Below, piece after piece: positions 46,794-59,528 of a DNA stretch of 64,000 nucleotides (position 1 is its first letter; each line of letters starts with the position of its first letter). A program made the translations under genes and the position numbers. The notes beneath the pieces are model-generated. The model was not told where the DNA came from. It saw only the letters and a program-made list of their open reading frames with translations, and made no database searches. The stretch lies in contig JAUJOW010000012.1 in NCBI GenBank assembly GCA_030447445.1, forward strand, positions 1 to 64,000. The letters run 5' to 3'. This DNA is from Acidimicrobiales bacterium (lineage in GTDB: Bacteria; Actinomycetota; Acidimicrobiia; Acidimicrobiales; Iamiaceae).

Positions 46794-47678
46794 ATGCCGC
46801 CGCCGTCGGTTCGCACCGTGGTCCTCGACTGGAGCGTCGACCCCGCCATGGCGCTGCTCGTCGGTTTGGCCGCCTACCTCTACCTGCTCGGCGTGCGGCG
46901 GTTGGCCCGGCGCCGCCCGGGCGGTGACCGGCGGTCTCGCCGCTGGCCCCCGCCGCGCACCTTGGCCTTTGCCGCCGGTCTCCTCACCCTGGTGTTCGCC
47001 ACCCAGTCCGGCCTCGCCCGTTACGACACCGTGCTGTTCAGCCTGCACACCGTCCAGCACGTGCTGCTCGGCATGGTCGCGCCGGTGCTGCTCGCCCTCG
47101 GCGCCCCCATCACGCTCGCACTGCAAGCGTCGGCCCGCCCCACCCATCGGACCCTGCTGCGAGTCGTCCACCATCCCGTCGTGGCGGCCCTGACCCACCC
47201 CCTCGTGGCGTGGGGCCTGTTCGGGGGCACGCTCTTCGCCCTGTACTTCTCGCCGCTGTTCGAGCAGTCACTGCGCAACGACCTCGTCCACCAGGCCGTG
47301 CACGTCCACTTCGTGGCCGCCGGGCTCCTGTTCGCCTGGCCAGCGGTTGGCCTCGACCCGCAACGGCGACGCCTGTCCCACCCGGGCCGGCTGCTCTACG
47401 TGCTGATGGCCGTGCCCTTCCACGCCTTCCTCGGCCTGGCCGTGCTGTCGGCGGCCGAGCAGCCTCTCGGGGCCGACGTGTACGGCGCAGTGGCCCGGGA
47501 CTGGGGTCCGACGTTGGCCGTCGACCAGCGCACGGGAGCGGCCGTGCTGTGGGCGCTCGGCGACCTGTTCGGTCTCGTGGCCGGCGCCATCGTCGTCATC
47601 CAGTGGATCAAGGCCGACGAGCGGCGCCAGGCTCGGGAGGACCGCCGCCTCGACGAGGCGATGAAGGTGTCCGGTTAG
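46794..47678 (+). CDS. CtaG-like cytochrome c oxidase assembly membrane protein
   Basis: The 294-residue product has about seven hydrophobic segments and fits the caa3-type CtaG family (not the copper-chaperone CtaG/Cox11). Conserved histidines lie in FSLHTVQHVLLGM, HQAVHVHFVAAG and PFHAFLG, likely metal contacts. It diverges from ctaE, which supports a role in oxidase maturation, probably copper delivery. The exact function is inferred from family and position. Confidence 0.85.
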   Translation: MPPPSVRTVVLDWSVDPAMALLVGLAAYLYLLGVRRLARRRPGGDRRSRRWPPPRTLAFAAGLLTLVFATQSGLARYDTVLFSLHTVQHVLLGMVAPVLLALGAPITLALQASARPTHRTLLRVVHHPVVAALTHPLVAWGLFGGTLFALYFSPLFEQSLRNDLVHQAVHVHFVAAGLLFAWPAVGLDPQRRRLSHPGRLLYVLMAVPFHAFLGLAVLSAAEQPLGADVYGAVARDWGPTLAVDQRTGAAVLWALGDLFGLVAGAIVVIQWIKADERRQAREDRRLDEAMKVSG

Positions 47679-47698
47679 CCCCTCGGTTCGCCCTCGCG

Positions 47699-49238
<1,540 letters not shown>

Positions 49239-49245
49239 CCCGGCA

Positions 49246-50676
49246 ATGGCCGAAGGCGACCCCTCGTACACCATGACCCCCGACGAGTTCCGCCGGTGGG
49301 GTCACGAGGCGGTGGAGTGGGTGGCGAGGTACATGGAGCAGGTGGAGGACCTGCCGGTCCGCTCCCCGGTTGCTCCCGGTGGCGTGCAGGCGGCAATGCC
49401 CCCGCACCCACCGGTCGAACCGGAGCCGTGGGACCGCATCCTCGCCGACCTCGACCGAGTGGTCCTACCGGGCATCACCCACTGGCAGTCGCCGAACTTC
49501 TTCGGCTACTTCCAGGCCAACGCCTCCGGACCCTCGATCATCGGAGAGCTGGTGGCCGCCGGGCTCGGCGTGCAGGGGATGCTCTGGTCGACGAGCCCGG
49601 CGGGCACCGAGGTCGAGACCGTGGTGCTCGACTGGCTGGCCGAGCTCCTCGAGCTTCCCGAGTGCTTCCGCTCCTCCGGCCCTGGTGGTGGAGTGATCCA
49701 GGACGGCGCCTCCGGGGCGACGCTCTGCGCCCTGCTCGCCGCCCGCGAGCGGGCCGGCGGGGTCGAGGCGCTCGACCGCCTCGTCGCCTACACGTCACAG
49801 GAGGCCCACTCCTCGGTGGAGAAGGGGGCTCGGGTGGCCGGTCTGCGCTCCGCTCAGCTCCACCTGGTCGAGGCCGACCGAGCCACCCGAGCCATGCGGG
49901 TCGACCAGCTGGCAGCGGCCATGGCCGCCGACGCCACCGCCGGCCGGACACCGTTCTTCGTGTGCGCCACCGTGGGCTCGACGTCGTCGCACGCCATCGA
50001 CGACGTCGACGCCATCGGTCGCGCCTGCGGTGACCACGGCGCCTGGTTGCACGTGGACGCCGCCCACGCCGGCGCCGCCGCCGTCTGCCCCGAGCTGCGG
50101 CCGATCGTGAACGGCGGGCTCGAGCGGGCCGACAGCTACTGCGTCGACCCGCACAAGTGGTTGTTCACGAACCTCGAGTGCGATGCCTTCTACGTGGCCG
50201 ACCGCCGCCACCTCGTCGCCGCGCTCAGCGTGATGCCCGAGTACCTCCGCAACCCGGCGTCGTCCTCCGGAGCGGTCATCGACTACCGCGACTGGCACCT
50301 CCCCCTCGGTCGCCGCTTCCGGGCGCTCAAGCTCTGGTTCGTCCTGCGCCACTACGGAGCCGAGGGCCTGCGTCACCACGTCGCCGCCCACGTCGAGTGG
50401 GCTCGGGAACTGGCCAGCTGGATCGACGACGACCCACGGTTCACCCGCATCGAACCCACCCCCTTGAACCTCGTCTGCTTCCGGCCCGCCGCCGGCGGCG
50501 AGGAGGCGGCCCAGCGGTTGCTCGACGACGTGAACGCCAGCGGACGAGCCTTCCTCACCCACACCCGCATCGACGGCCATCTCGTGCTGCGGGCCTCGAT
50601 CGGCCAGACCGCCACCGAACGGCGCCACGTCGAGGCCCTCTGGCGCCTCCTGTCCGACCTGACCCCGGACGCCTAG
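49246..50676 (+). CDS. Aromatic-L-amino-acid decarboxylase family protein (PLP)
   Basis: Group II PLP decarboxylase of the DOPA/tryptophan type, 476 residues. The PLP lysine lies in YCVDPHKWLFTNLECD. Aspartate of the pyridine nitrogen is in WLHVDAAHAGAA. The N-terminal block is RWGHEAVEWVARYMEQVEDL and the substrate region HWQSPNFFGYFQANAS. Substrate could be an aromatic amino acid. A role beside guaB is not obvious. Confidence 0.88.
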   Translation: MAEGDPSYTMTPDEFRRWGHEAVEWVARYMEQVEDLPVRSPVAPGGVQAAMPPHPPVEPEPWDRILADLDRVVLPGITHWQSPNFFGYFQANASGPSIIGELVAAGLGVQGMLWSTSPAGTEVETVVLDWLAELLELPECFRSSGPGGGVIQDGASGATLCALLAARERAGGVEALDRLVAYTSQEAHSSVEKGARVAGLRSAQLHLVEADRATRAMRVDQLAAAMAADATAGRTPFFVCATVGSTSSHAIDDVDAIGRACGDHGAWLHVDAAHAGAAAVCPELRPIVNGGLERADSYCVDPHKWLFTNLECDAFYVADRRHLVAALSVMPEYLRNPASSSGAVIDYRDWHLPLGRRFRALKLWFVLRHYGAEGLRHHVAAHVEWARELASWIDDDPRFTRIEPTPLNLVCFRPAAGGEEAAQRLLDDVNASGRAFLTHTRIDGHLVLRASIGQTATERRHVEALWRLLSDLTPDA

Positions 50677-50706
50677 CCCGCGAGCACGGAGGGGCATGCT
50701 GTCGAT

Positions 50707-51216
50707 ATGCCGGAGTCGAGCCTCGTCGGGCGCCTGCTGGTGGCAACCCCGGTCATCGCCGACCCCAACTTCGAGCGCACCGTCGTGCTCGTGCTGGCCC
50801 ACGGCGAGGAGGGCATCCTCGGCGTGGTCCTCAACCGGCCAAGCACGACCGACGCTGCCGATCTGGTGCCGGGCTGGGGTGAGCGGGCGGTGCCGCCCCC
50901 GCTCATGTTCCTCGGTGGCCCGGTGGCCCCGAGCGCCGTCATCGGCCTGCACCGAGGGGGCGCCGTCGACCTCAACGTGGCCCCCGAGGACACCGACGAC
51001 CCACCGGATGCCGTGCGGCTCTTCGCCGGATCGGCGGGGTGGGGCGCCGACCAGCTCGCTAGCGAGCTGGCCGAGCAGGCGTGGTGGGTGGTCGACGCCG
51101 ACGCCGACGACGCCTTCACCGACGACCCGGGCTCCCTGTGGCGCCGGGTGGTGGCCCGCCAGCGTGGCACCGTCGCCTGGTTCGCCCACTTCCCCGCCAA
51201 CCTGCGAGCGAACTGA
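50707..51216 (+). CDS. YqgE/AlgH family protein (UPF0301)
   Basis: The 169-residue product matches the YqgE/AlgH family: LVGRLLVATPVIADPNFERT, VVLVLAHGEEGILGVVLNRP, FLGGPVAPSAVIGLH and WWVVDADADDAF. Cytoplasmic. The biochemical function is unsettled; AlgH was reported as an alginate regulator in Pseudomonas. Normal length. Confidence 0.9.
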   Translation: MPESSLVGRLLVATPVIADPNFERTVVLVLAHGEEGILGVVLNRPSTTDAADLVPGWGERAVPPPLMFLGGPVAPSAVIGLHRGGAVDLNVAPEDTDDPPDAVRLFAGSAGWGADQLASELAEQAWWVVDADADDAFTDDPGSLWRRVVARQRGTVAWFAHFPANLRAN

Positions 51217-51247
51217 GAGGCCGAGCCGGAACTAAGAGGCCGAGCCG
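51216..51247. repeat. 13-bp direct repeat after yqgE/algH
   Basis: AGAGGCCGAGCCG occurs at 51216-51228 and 51235-51247, starting on the last base of the stop codon. The spacer to 51344 holds this and the hairpin at 51281; no gene was seen. Confidence 0.6.
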
Positions 51248-51280
51248 ATAGGCGAGGCCTCCATCAAGCACGGTGGGTGT

Positions 51281-51295
51281 TGCGGCGAAGCCGCA
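51281..51295. terminator. Possible bidirectional terminator hairpin
   Basis: TGCGGC-GAA-GCCGCA lies between two convergent genes. The stem is only 6 bp and no T-run follows, so this is a weak call. Confidence 0.3.
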
Positions 51296-51344
51296 TTGAC
51301 ATAGGGGACAGCGCGTGACCGAACCGCGCAACCTCTCCTGGGGA

Positions 51345-51779
51345 TCAGACGAGCTTGACGGCGGCGAGGACGAGCGCCGCGAACGTGGCGTTGCTGGCGA
51401 GCAGCATCCAGATGAAGGTGCTCTTGAGCGAGCTGATCTCCCGGTGCAGCGACGCCTCGACACTCAGCCGAAGTGCCTCGAGCTCGCCTCCGAGTGCTGA
51501 CGTCCGGTTGTCGAGCTCGCCTCGGAGCGCGGTGGTCTGACTCTGGAGCTCGCCTCGGAGCTCGGCGGTCTGGCCGTGGAGCTCGCCTCGGAGCGCGGCG
51601 GTTTGCTCACGGATCTCGCCTCGGAGCACGGTGGCCAGATGGTCGAGATCTCGCTTGGTGGCGACATCAGCCCAACCGACAGGCGGGAGGTGCTCCATCA
51701 GGACGGTGGCCTCGTCGTGGCCGAGCGTCTCCTCGAGCTTCTGGTACATGCGGTGCCGGGTCTCCTCGGTGATGGCCAT
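51345..51779 (-). CDS. Coiled-coil repeat protein with C-terminal membrane anchor
   Basis: The 144-residue product has a short N-terminal helix (ITEETRHRMYQKLEETLGHD), the block VATKRDLDHLATVLRGEI, then an 11-residue repeat. Units such as TAALRGELHGQ, TAELRGELQSQ and TTALRGELDNR run over about residues 61-105. It ends in one hydrophobic segment (FIWMLLASNATFAALVLAAV). Coiled coils with this TKxDL...LRGEL pattern and a tail anchor occur in DUF1640-like bacterial proteins. Function unknown. ATG at 51779 has GAGGAAG upstream; a longer frame exists but runs past a TACCCT element at 51837-51842. Confidence 0.7.
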   Translation of the reverse strand: MAITEETRHRMYQKLEETLGHDEATVLMEHLPPVGWADVATKRDLDHLATVLRGEIREQTAALRGELHGQTAELRGELQSQTTALRGELDNRTSALGGELEALRLSVEASLHREISSLKSTFIWMLLASNATFAALVLAAVKLV

Positions 51780-51875
51780 CGCTTCCTCGAATCGGGTTGA
51801 GCTGATCGGAGGGAGCGTCGGCTCCGAGATGCGGTCAGGGTACCCGCATCCGCCCCCGCCGGAAGAGGACAGAGG

Positions 51876-51881
51876 TACCGT
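51876..51881 (+). promoter_or_regulatory. -10 element TACCGT, leaderless start
   Basis: TACCGT ends 6 bases before ATG 51888, in the spacer divergent from the coiled-coil gene. Confidence 0.45.
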
Positions 51882-51887
51882 TCGGCC

Positions 51888-52280
51888 ATGGCCACGCTGT
51901 CGTTCGAAGGTGAGACCCACGGCGAGCTGGTGGTGAAGGTGCGCCGTTGGCTGGCGTCGCTCGAAGGGAGAGACGAGGGCTCCCTCACCCGGGTGGAGGC
52001 TGTCGAGCAGGGCGCCGAGCTGACCAAGGAGGCGCTGCGGGTCATCGCCTCGTCCGCCCCCGAGCCCATTGCCCAGAGCGAGCTCGTCAAGGCCCTGACG
52101 GCCATGGGGTACAAGGCCACCGACGCCACCAAGGAGGCCATCGTCGACGGGCTCGACAGCGTCGAGGAGATGACCGGGGGGAGCGTGGTCAGGATGGCGC
52201 GGGAGGCCGGGAAGTCGGTGGCCTACCAGATGAACTCCACCATCGCCCGACAGATCCTTCGGCAGCTCAAGACCCGCTGA
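51888..52280 (+). CDS. Uncharacterised 130-residue protein
   Basis: I do not recognise the family. The product has no membrane segment or signal. It reads as a mixed helical protein (VKVRRWLASLEGRDEGSLTR, ELTKEALRVIASSAPEPIAQ, LVKALTAMGYKATDATKEAI) with a C-terminal helix ending QILRQLKTR. The middle section looks like a small winged-helix or similar domain. It has its own leaderless-type promoter and lies 31 bases upstream of guaB3, itself with a separate promoter. Confidence 0.6.
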   Translation: MATLSFEGETHGELVVKVRRWLASLEGRDEGSLTRVEAVEQGAELTKEALRVIASSAPEPIAQSELVKALTAMGYKATDATKEAIVDGLDSVEEMTGGSVVRMAREAGKSVAYQMNSTIARQILRQLKTR

Positions 52281-52299
52281 GATCCTCTGCGACCCCCGT

Positions 52300-52305
52300 T
52301 AGTGT
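52300..52305 (+). promoter_or_regulatory. -10 element TAGTGT for guaB3
   Basis: TAGTGT ends 6 bases before GTG 52312 and supports that start. Confidence 0.45.
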
Positions 52306-52311
52306 CGGCAG

Positions 52312-53421
52312 GTGGCCGAGGTCGACATCGGGATGGGCAAGGCGGCGCGGCGGGCCTACGAGCTCGACGACGTCGCCATCGTGCCCAGCCGGCGGACCCG
52401 CGATCCCGACGACCTCGACCTCTCCTGGGAGATCGACGCGTTCCGGTTCGAGCTGCCGATCATGGCTTCGGCCATGGACGGGGCGGTCAGCCCGGCCACG
52501 GCTGTCGCCCTCGGCCACCTGGGCGGGGTGGGCGTGTTGAACCTCGAGGGCATCTGGACCCGCTACGAGGACCCCGAGCCGCTGCTGGCCGAGATCGCCT
52601 CCCTTCCCGACGACGCCGTCGTGGCCCGGCTCCAGCAGATCTACGCCGAGCCGGTTCGTCCCGAGCTCATCGGTGAGCGGGTCCGCCGGATCCGCTCCGG
52701 CGGCGTGGTCTCCTGCGGAGCAGTCACCCCCCACCGGGTCGAGGAGCTCACCGAGGCCATCGTGGGGGCCGAGCTCGACCTCCTCGTGATCCAGGGCACG
52801 GTCGTCTCGGCCGAGCACGTCACCAAGGGGGCCGACGAGCCTCTCAACCTGAAGACGTTCGTCCGCCGGCTCGACCTGCCGGTGATCGTCGGCGGCTGCT
52901 CGAGCTACCAGGCCGCCCTCCACCTGATGCGCACGGGCGCCGCCGGTGTGCTCGTCGGCGTGGGTGCGGGGCGATCCTCCAGCACCCGACGGGTGCTCGG
53001 GACCGGCGTGGCCCAGGCCACGGCCATCGCCGACGCCCGCGCCGCCCGGATGCGCCACCTCGACGAGACCGGTGTGTACGTCCACCTCATCGCCGAGGGC
53101 GGCATGTCCACCGGAGGCGACATCGCCAAGGCGGTGGTGTGCGGGGCCGATGCCGTGATGCTCGGGGCTCCGGTGGCGGCCGCCGCTGAGGCCCCGGGCC
53201 GGGGACACCACTGGGGCCTCGCCGCCGCCCACCCCACCCTGCCGCGGGGCACCCGGGTCCGGGTCGGGACCCGCGGCTCGCTCGAGCAGATCCTCCTCGG
53301 TCCGGCGCCCGACGACAGGGGTGACCTCAACCTGGTTGGCGGTCTGCGCCGGGCGATGGCGCTGTGCGGGCACGCCACGTTGAAGGAGCTCCAGAAGGCC
53401 GAGCTGGTCGTCACCTCGTAG
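52312..53421 (+). CDS. guaB3: GuaB3, IMP dehydrogenase family protein without CBS domains
   Basis: The 369-residue product is an IMPDH-like TIM barrel of the actinobacterial GuaB3 type. It has [59 protein letters not shown] and no CBS insert. The loop that holds the catalytic cysteine in true IMPDH (GSICTTR) reads [13 protein letters not shown], with no Cys. Normal IMPDH chemistry is therefore unlikely; a GMP-reductase-like or regulatory role is possible. It lies directly upstream of guaA, as in mycobacteria. Confidence 0.88.
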   Translation: MAEVDIGMGKAARRAYELDDVAIVPSRRTRDPDDLDLSWEIDAFRFELPIMASAMDGAVSPATAVALGHLGGVGVLNLEGIWTRYEDPEPLLAEIASLPDDAVVARLQQIYAEPVRPELIGERVRRIRSGGVVSCGAVTPHRVEELTEAIVGAELDLLVIQGTVVSAEHVTKGADEPLNLKTFVRRLDLPVIVGGCSSYQAALHLMRTGAAGVLVGVGAGRSSSTRRVLGTGVAQATAIADARAARMRHLDETGVYVHLIAEGGMSTGGDIAKAVVCGADAVMLGAPVAAAAEAPGRGHHWGLAAAHPTLPRGTRVRVGTRGSLEQILLGPAPDDRGDLNLVGGLRRAMALCGHATLKELQKAELVVTS

Positions 53422-53469
53422 CGGGCGGCCTCGCCGGCTGCGGTGGGCTGGGGGCGATGGGCGTCGGGA

Positions 53470-53475
53470 TAGGTT
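53470..53475 (+). promoter_or_regulatory. -10 element TAGGTT for guaA
   Basis: TAGGTT ends 5 bases before ATG 53481, supporting that ATG over earlier in-frame starts inside guaB3. Confidence 0.42.
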
Positions 53476-53480
53476 GTGGC

Positions 53481-55036
53481 ATGACCCCTGCACCGGTCGG
53501 CGACCGCCCCGTCCTCGTCGTCGACTTCGGCGCTCAGTTCGCCCAGCTCATCGCCCGACGGGTGCGCGAAGCCCACGTCTACAGCGAGATCGTCCCCCAC
53601 ACGATCACGGCCGACGAGCTGGCTGCCCGTCATCCGGCCGGGGTCATCTTCAGTGGTGGACCGAAGTCGGTGCACGTCGAAGGCGCGCCGGTGCTCGACC
53701 CGGCGGTCTACGACCTCGGGGTCCCGGTGCTCGGCATCTGCTACGGCGCCCAACTGGTGGCATCACAGCTCGGTGGCGTGGTGGCCAGGACGGGGCGGGG
53801 CGAGTACGGGCGGACCGAGCTCGAGGTGGTCCACGAGGGTGTCCTCTTCGGGGACGCCCCACCACCTCGCCAGCAGGTGTGGATGAGCCACTTCGACTCC
53901 ATCACCACGCCGCCCGACGGGTTCACCGTCACGGGCCGGACGCCCGATGCGCCGGTGGCGGCCATGGAGCACGTCGGTCGGCGCGTGCACGCCGTGCAGT
54001 TCCACCCCGAGGTGGTGCACACGCCCCACGGCATGGAGATGCTCAAGCACTTCCTCTACGACGTGTGCGGGTGCCCGCCGTCGTGGACGATGACGTCGAT
54101 CATCGAGGCGTCGGTCGACGCCATCCGTGACCAGGTCGGCCCCGGGCGGGCGATCTGTGGGTTGTCGGGCGGGGTGGACTCGGCGGTGGCCGCTGCGCTC
54201 GTGCACAAGGCCATCGGCCACCAGCTCACGTGCGTGTTCGTCGACACCGGGCTCATGCGCCAGGGCGAGGGCGACCAGGTCGTCGAGACGTTCCGACGCC
54301 ATCAGGGCATCGAGCTCATCCACGTCCGGGCCGCCGACCGCTTCTTCGACCGGCTGGCCGGCGTGGTCGACCCCGAGGAGAAGCGCAAGGTCATCGGCGA
54401 GGTGTTCATCCGGGTGTTCGAGGACGCCGCCGGTGGCATCGAGGACGCCCGCTTCCTCGTGCAGGGGACCCTCTACCCCGACGTCATCGAGTCCGGCGGT
54501 GGCAGTGGCGCGGCCACCATCAAGAGCCACCACAACGTGGGCGGCCTGCCCGAGGACCTCGACTTCGAGCTGGTGGAACCCCTGCGGACACTGTTCAAGG
54601 ACGAGGTCCGCAAGGTCGGCGAAGAGCTCGGGCTCCCCGAGGAGATCGTCTGGCGCCAGCCCTTCCCCGGTCCTGGCCTGGGCGTGCGCATCATCGGTGC
54701 GGTCACCCCCGAGAAGGTGGCCACCCTCCAGCACGCCGACGCCATCGTCCGGGAGGAGATCAAGAAGGCGGACCTCGAGCGCGAGGTCTGGCAGGCCTTC
54801 GCCGTGCTCCCCGACATCCGCACGGTCGGGGTGATGGGCGACGAGCGCACCTACGCTCACCCGATCGTCATCCGGGCCGTGACCAGCGAGGACGCCATGA
54901 CCGCCGACTGGGCCCGGTTGCCGCCCGATCTGCTCGAACGCATGTCGAGCCGGATCATCAACGAGGTCCCCGGCATCAACCGCGCCGCCTACGACATCAC
55001 CTCCAAGCCTCCCGGGACCCGGGACCATGGGAGTGA
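53481..55036 (+). CDS. guaA: GMP synthase (glutamine-hydrolysing), 3' end frameshifted
   Basis: Aminates XMP to GMP. The glutaminase domain (about 1-200) has [26 protein letters not shown] with the nucleophile Cys and [12 protein letters not shown]. The ATP-pyrophosphatase domain has [13 protein letters not shown], and the dimerisation domain runs to [14 protein letters not shown]. The universal ending of GuaA is IEWE; here TGG GAG TGA occurs at 55028-55036 but one frame off, so one base is probably missing within 55020-55027. Read literally, the frame runs on into the next gene and would give a false 700-plus-residue fusion. Confidence 0.93.
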
Positions 55037-55085
55037 TGGGAGTGATCGGAGGTCCGGTGACCGGCCACGACTGCCGGACGGCGCC

Positions 55086-55872
55086 GTGAGCGAGCCGCTC
55101 GAGGGGTTCGCCGAGGACACCTTCGCCCACGACGGCACCACGCGTCGGGTGTTCGGCACGGTACCGGTCCCGCCGTGGTGGTCATCGCCGAGGTGCCCGG
55201 CATCACCCCGGCGGTGGCCGACTTCGCCCGGCGCGCCGCCTCCATCGGGTGCACCGCCGTGCTGCCGTCCCTGTTCGGGGTTCCGGCCGGGCGCCCTCGG
55301 TGCCCGCCGCCCTCTCGACCATCGTCCCGGCGTGTGTGTCCCGCGAGTTCACGGTGTTGGCCACCGGGCGGACGTCACCGGTGACGGTGTGGTTGCGAGC
55401 ACTCGCCCGCCGGGAGCACGAGCGCTGCGGTGGGCCGGGCGTGGGCGTGGTCGGCATGTGCTTCACCGGCGGCTTCGCGCTGGCCATGATGGTCGACGAC
55501 ACCGTGCTGGCTCCGGTGCTCAGCCAGCCGTCCTTGCCCTTCGCCGTCACGCCCAAGCACAAGCGGGACCTCGGGGTGAGCGACACCGACCTGGCCCGGG
55601 TCAAGGAGCGGGTGGAGGACGGCGTGTGCGTCTTGGGGCTCCGCTTCACCGCCGATCGGCTGGCCCCGGCCGAGCGGTTCGCTCGCCTGCGCGAGGAGCT
55701 GGGTGACGGGTTCGTGGCCGTGGAGATCGACTCCTCGAGGGGCAATCCCCACGGCAACCCCCGTACCGCCCACTCCGTGCTCACCGAGCACCTGGTCGAC
55801 GAGCCCGGCCATCCCACCCGCGAGGCGCTCGACCAGGTTCTCCAGCTCTTCCGGGACCGGCTGGTGGTGTGA
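55086..55872 (+). CDS. Dienelactone hydrolase family protein (two frameshifts)
   Basis: An alpha/beta hydrolase of the dienelactone hydrolase family. GTG at 55086 gives [20 protein letters not shown]. One missing base near 55157 joins [20 protein letters not shown], and another near 55277 joins LFG to [12 protein letters not shown]. The nucleophile elbow is [11 protein letters not shown], where Cys replaces Ser as in classical dienelactone hydrolase. A C-terminal block is [19 protein letters not shown]. Corrected length about 262 residues. Substrate not known. Confidence 0.8.
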
Positions 55873-55891
55873 TGCCGTGCCCGAGGAGGGG

Positions 55892-56992
55892 TCAGCAGCC
55901 CGGGGGGCCGCCCTCGGCCGGCCCGGCCCGGCGGATCACGGTGGCCTCCGGGACGGGGTCGACGTCCCACTTCCGCACCTCGGCCACCTCGGCGGCGTCC
56001 TCGGTGAGCTGGCGGATGGGGTGGAGGCGGCGACGCCGGGCCAGCGAGACCGGCCCCACCTTGAGCGAGCCGTAGGCCAGGGCACCGAGGGGGATCGGCA
56101 ACCAGAACTGGGCGAGCCGGTAGGTGACCACCGAGATGGTGGCGGTTCCCCGGTCGAGCCCGAAGCCGAGGAGGGTCGAGATGAGCACCGCCTCGACCAC
56201 GCCCAGCCCGCCGGGGGTGATGGGGATGGCGGCGAGCACGTTGGCCAGGCCGAAGGCCACGATGAGCTCGACCACGCCCATCGTGGAGCCGAAGGCGCGG
56301 ATGAACACCCACAGCGAGGCGGCATCGAGCAGCCAGAAGGTCAGCGACCAGAACACGGTGCGGCGGACGAGGGGCGGGTCGCTGGCCAGCTCCCGCAGCC
56401 GCGCCGCGATCTGGTTGAGCACCCGGGCGGCGGCGTCCTCCTCCACGAGGGGCAGGGGGCGGGCGATGGCCCGGATGACCCGCTCGGCTTGGTCCCGGCC
56501 CCGCATGAGCAGCACGACGAGCCCGCCGAAGGCTCCGAGCAGGAGGAGCCCGACCAGCGCGGCGGAGCCGTAGGCGGGGTTGAACCCGTTGACCGGGATC
56601 GACACCAAGAGGGCCACCCACAGCAACAGGTTGAGGACGACGGCGGAACCGAGCCCCACGGTGGCCAGCGTGAACCCGGCGGCGGGGCGGGCCACGCCCG
56701 CTTCGGTGAGCAAGCGGTACCCGAGGGCGCCGCCGGCGGCGCTGCCCCCCGGAACCAGGTTGGTCACCGCCTTGGTGGACAACTGGATGCGGAACAAGGT
56801 GAGCCGGCTCACCGGGGCGTCGCCGGGCAGCGTGGCTCGCGTGAACCGGGTGTAGGCGGCGAACGCCGCCAGCTCCAGGCCGAGGGCCAGCACGAGCAGG
56901 AGGGGGTTCACCTGGCTGAGCAGGTGGGCAGCCCGCCGGGCGCCACCGAGCTGGGGAAGGACGAGGTGGTTGAACACGAGCAGGAAGGCCAC
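55892..56992 (-). CDS. Flippase-like integral membrane protein (lysylphosphatidylglycerol synthase TM family)
   Basis: The 366-residue product has about eight hydrophobic segments and matches the UPF0104 / LPG-synthase membrane-region family. Key blocks are STKAVTNLVPGGSAAGGALG and PITPGGLGVVEAVLISTLLG. Members move or modify lipid-linked compounds; the substrate here is unknown. The GTG at 56992 begins inside a helix. The preceding codons (RRRIDTRKHLKRTASIV) look coding, and an ATG at 57066 would be reached with one base added near 57050, so the real start may be upstream. Confidence 0.8.
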   Translation of the reverse strand: MAFLLVFNHLVLPQLGGARRAAHLLSQVNPLLLVLALGLELAAFAAYTRFTRATLPGDAPVSRLTLFRIQLSTKAVTNLVPGGSAAGGALGYRLLTEAGVARPAAGFTLATVGLGSAVVLNLLLWVALLVSIPVNGFNPAYGSAALVGLLLLGAFGGLVVLLMRGRDQAERVIRAIARPLPLVEEDAAARVLNQIAARLRELASDPPLVRRTVFWSLTFWLLDAASLWVFIRAFGSTMGVVELIVAFGLANVLAAIPITPGGLGVVEAVLISTLLGFGLDRGTATISVVTYRLAQFWLPIPLGALAYGSLKVGPVSLARRRRLHPIRQLTEDAAEVAEVRKWDVDPVPEATVIRRAGPAEGGPPGC

Positions 56993-57230
56993 GATCGACG
57001 CCGTCCGCTTCAGGTGCTTGCGGGTGTCGATGCGCCGGCGCTCGGCCGTGTCCGGTCCTTGGGCATGGCCGCCCCCATCGACCGACGCCGGCGGCGTCCC
57101 CTGCTCCGACGGTTGGTGACGTGCGATGGCGCGATTGTTCCAGCTACCGGCGGCGAGGACCGCCCCGGGCGCGGCCCCGCCGGCCCGGGCCTTGTTCGAG
57201 GGGCTCCGGGGCCACCGTGCAACCCGTCGG

Positions 57231-57236
57231 TAGGGT
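57231..57236 (+). promoter_or_regulatory. -10 element TAGGGT for pcrA
   Basis: TAGGGT ends 7 bases before ATG 57244 (4 before GTG 57241). Confidence 0.42.
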
Positions 57237-57243
57237 GGGCGTG

Positions 57244-59477
<2,234 letters not shown>

Positions 59478-59528
59478 CACGGTCGGCTCCGATTGAGCCG
59501 ACCACCGGTTGTCGAGTAGCACACACCC

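Noticed and set aside
51296..51301. A perfect TTGACA -35 box
   Set aside because: No -10 element lies 16-19 bases downstream, and no plus-strand gene starts there.
53364..55706. A 780-residue GuaA-hydrolase fusion
   Set aside because: The fusion arises from one missing base at the guaA end. The canonical WE-stop is present one frame off, and the second half is read in the wrong frame for the hydrolase.
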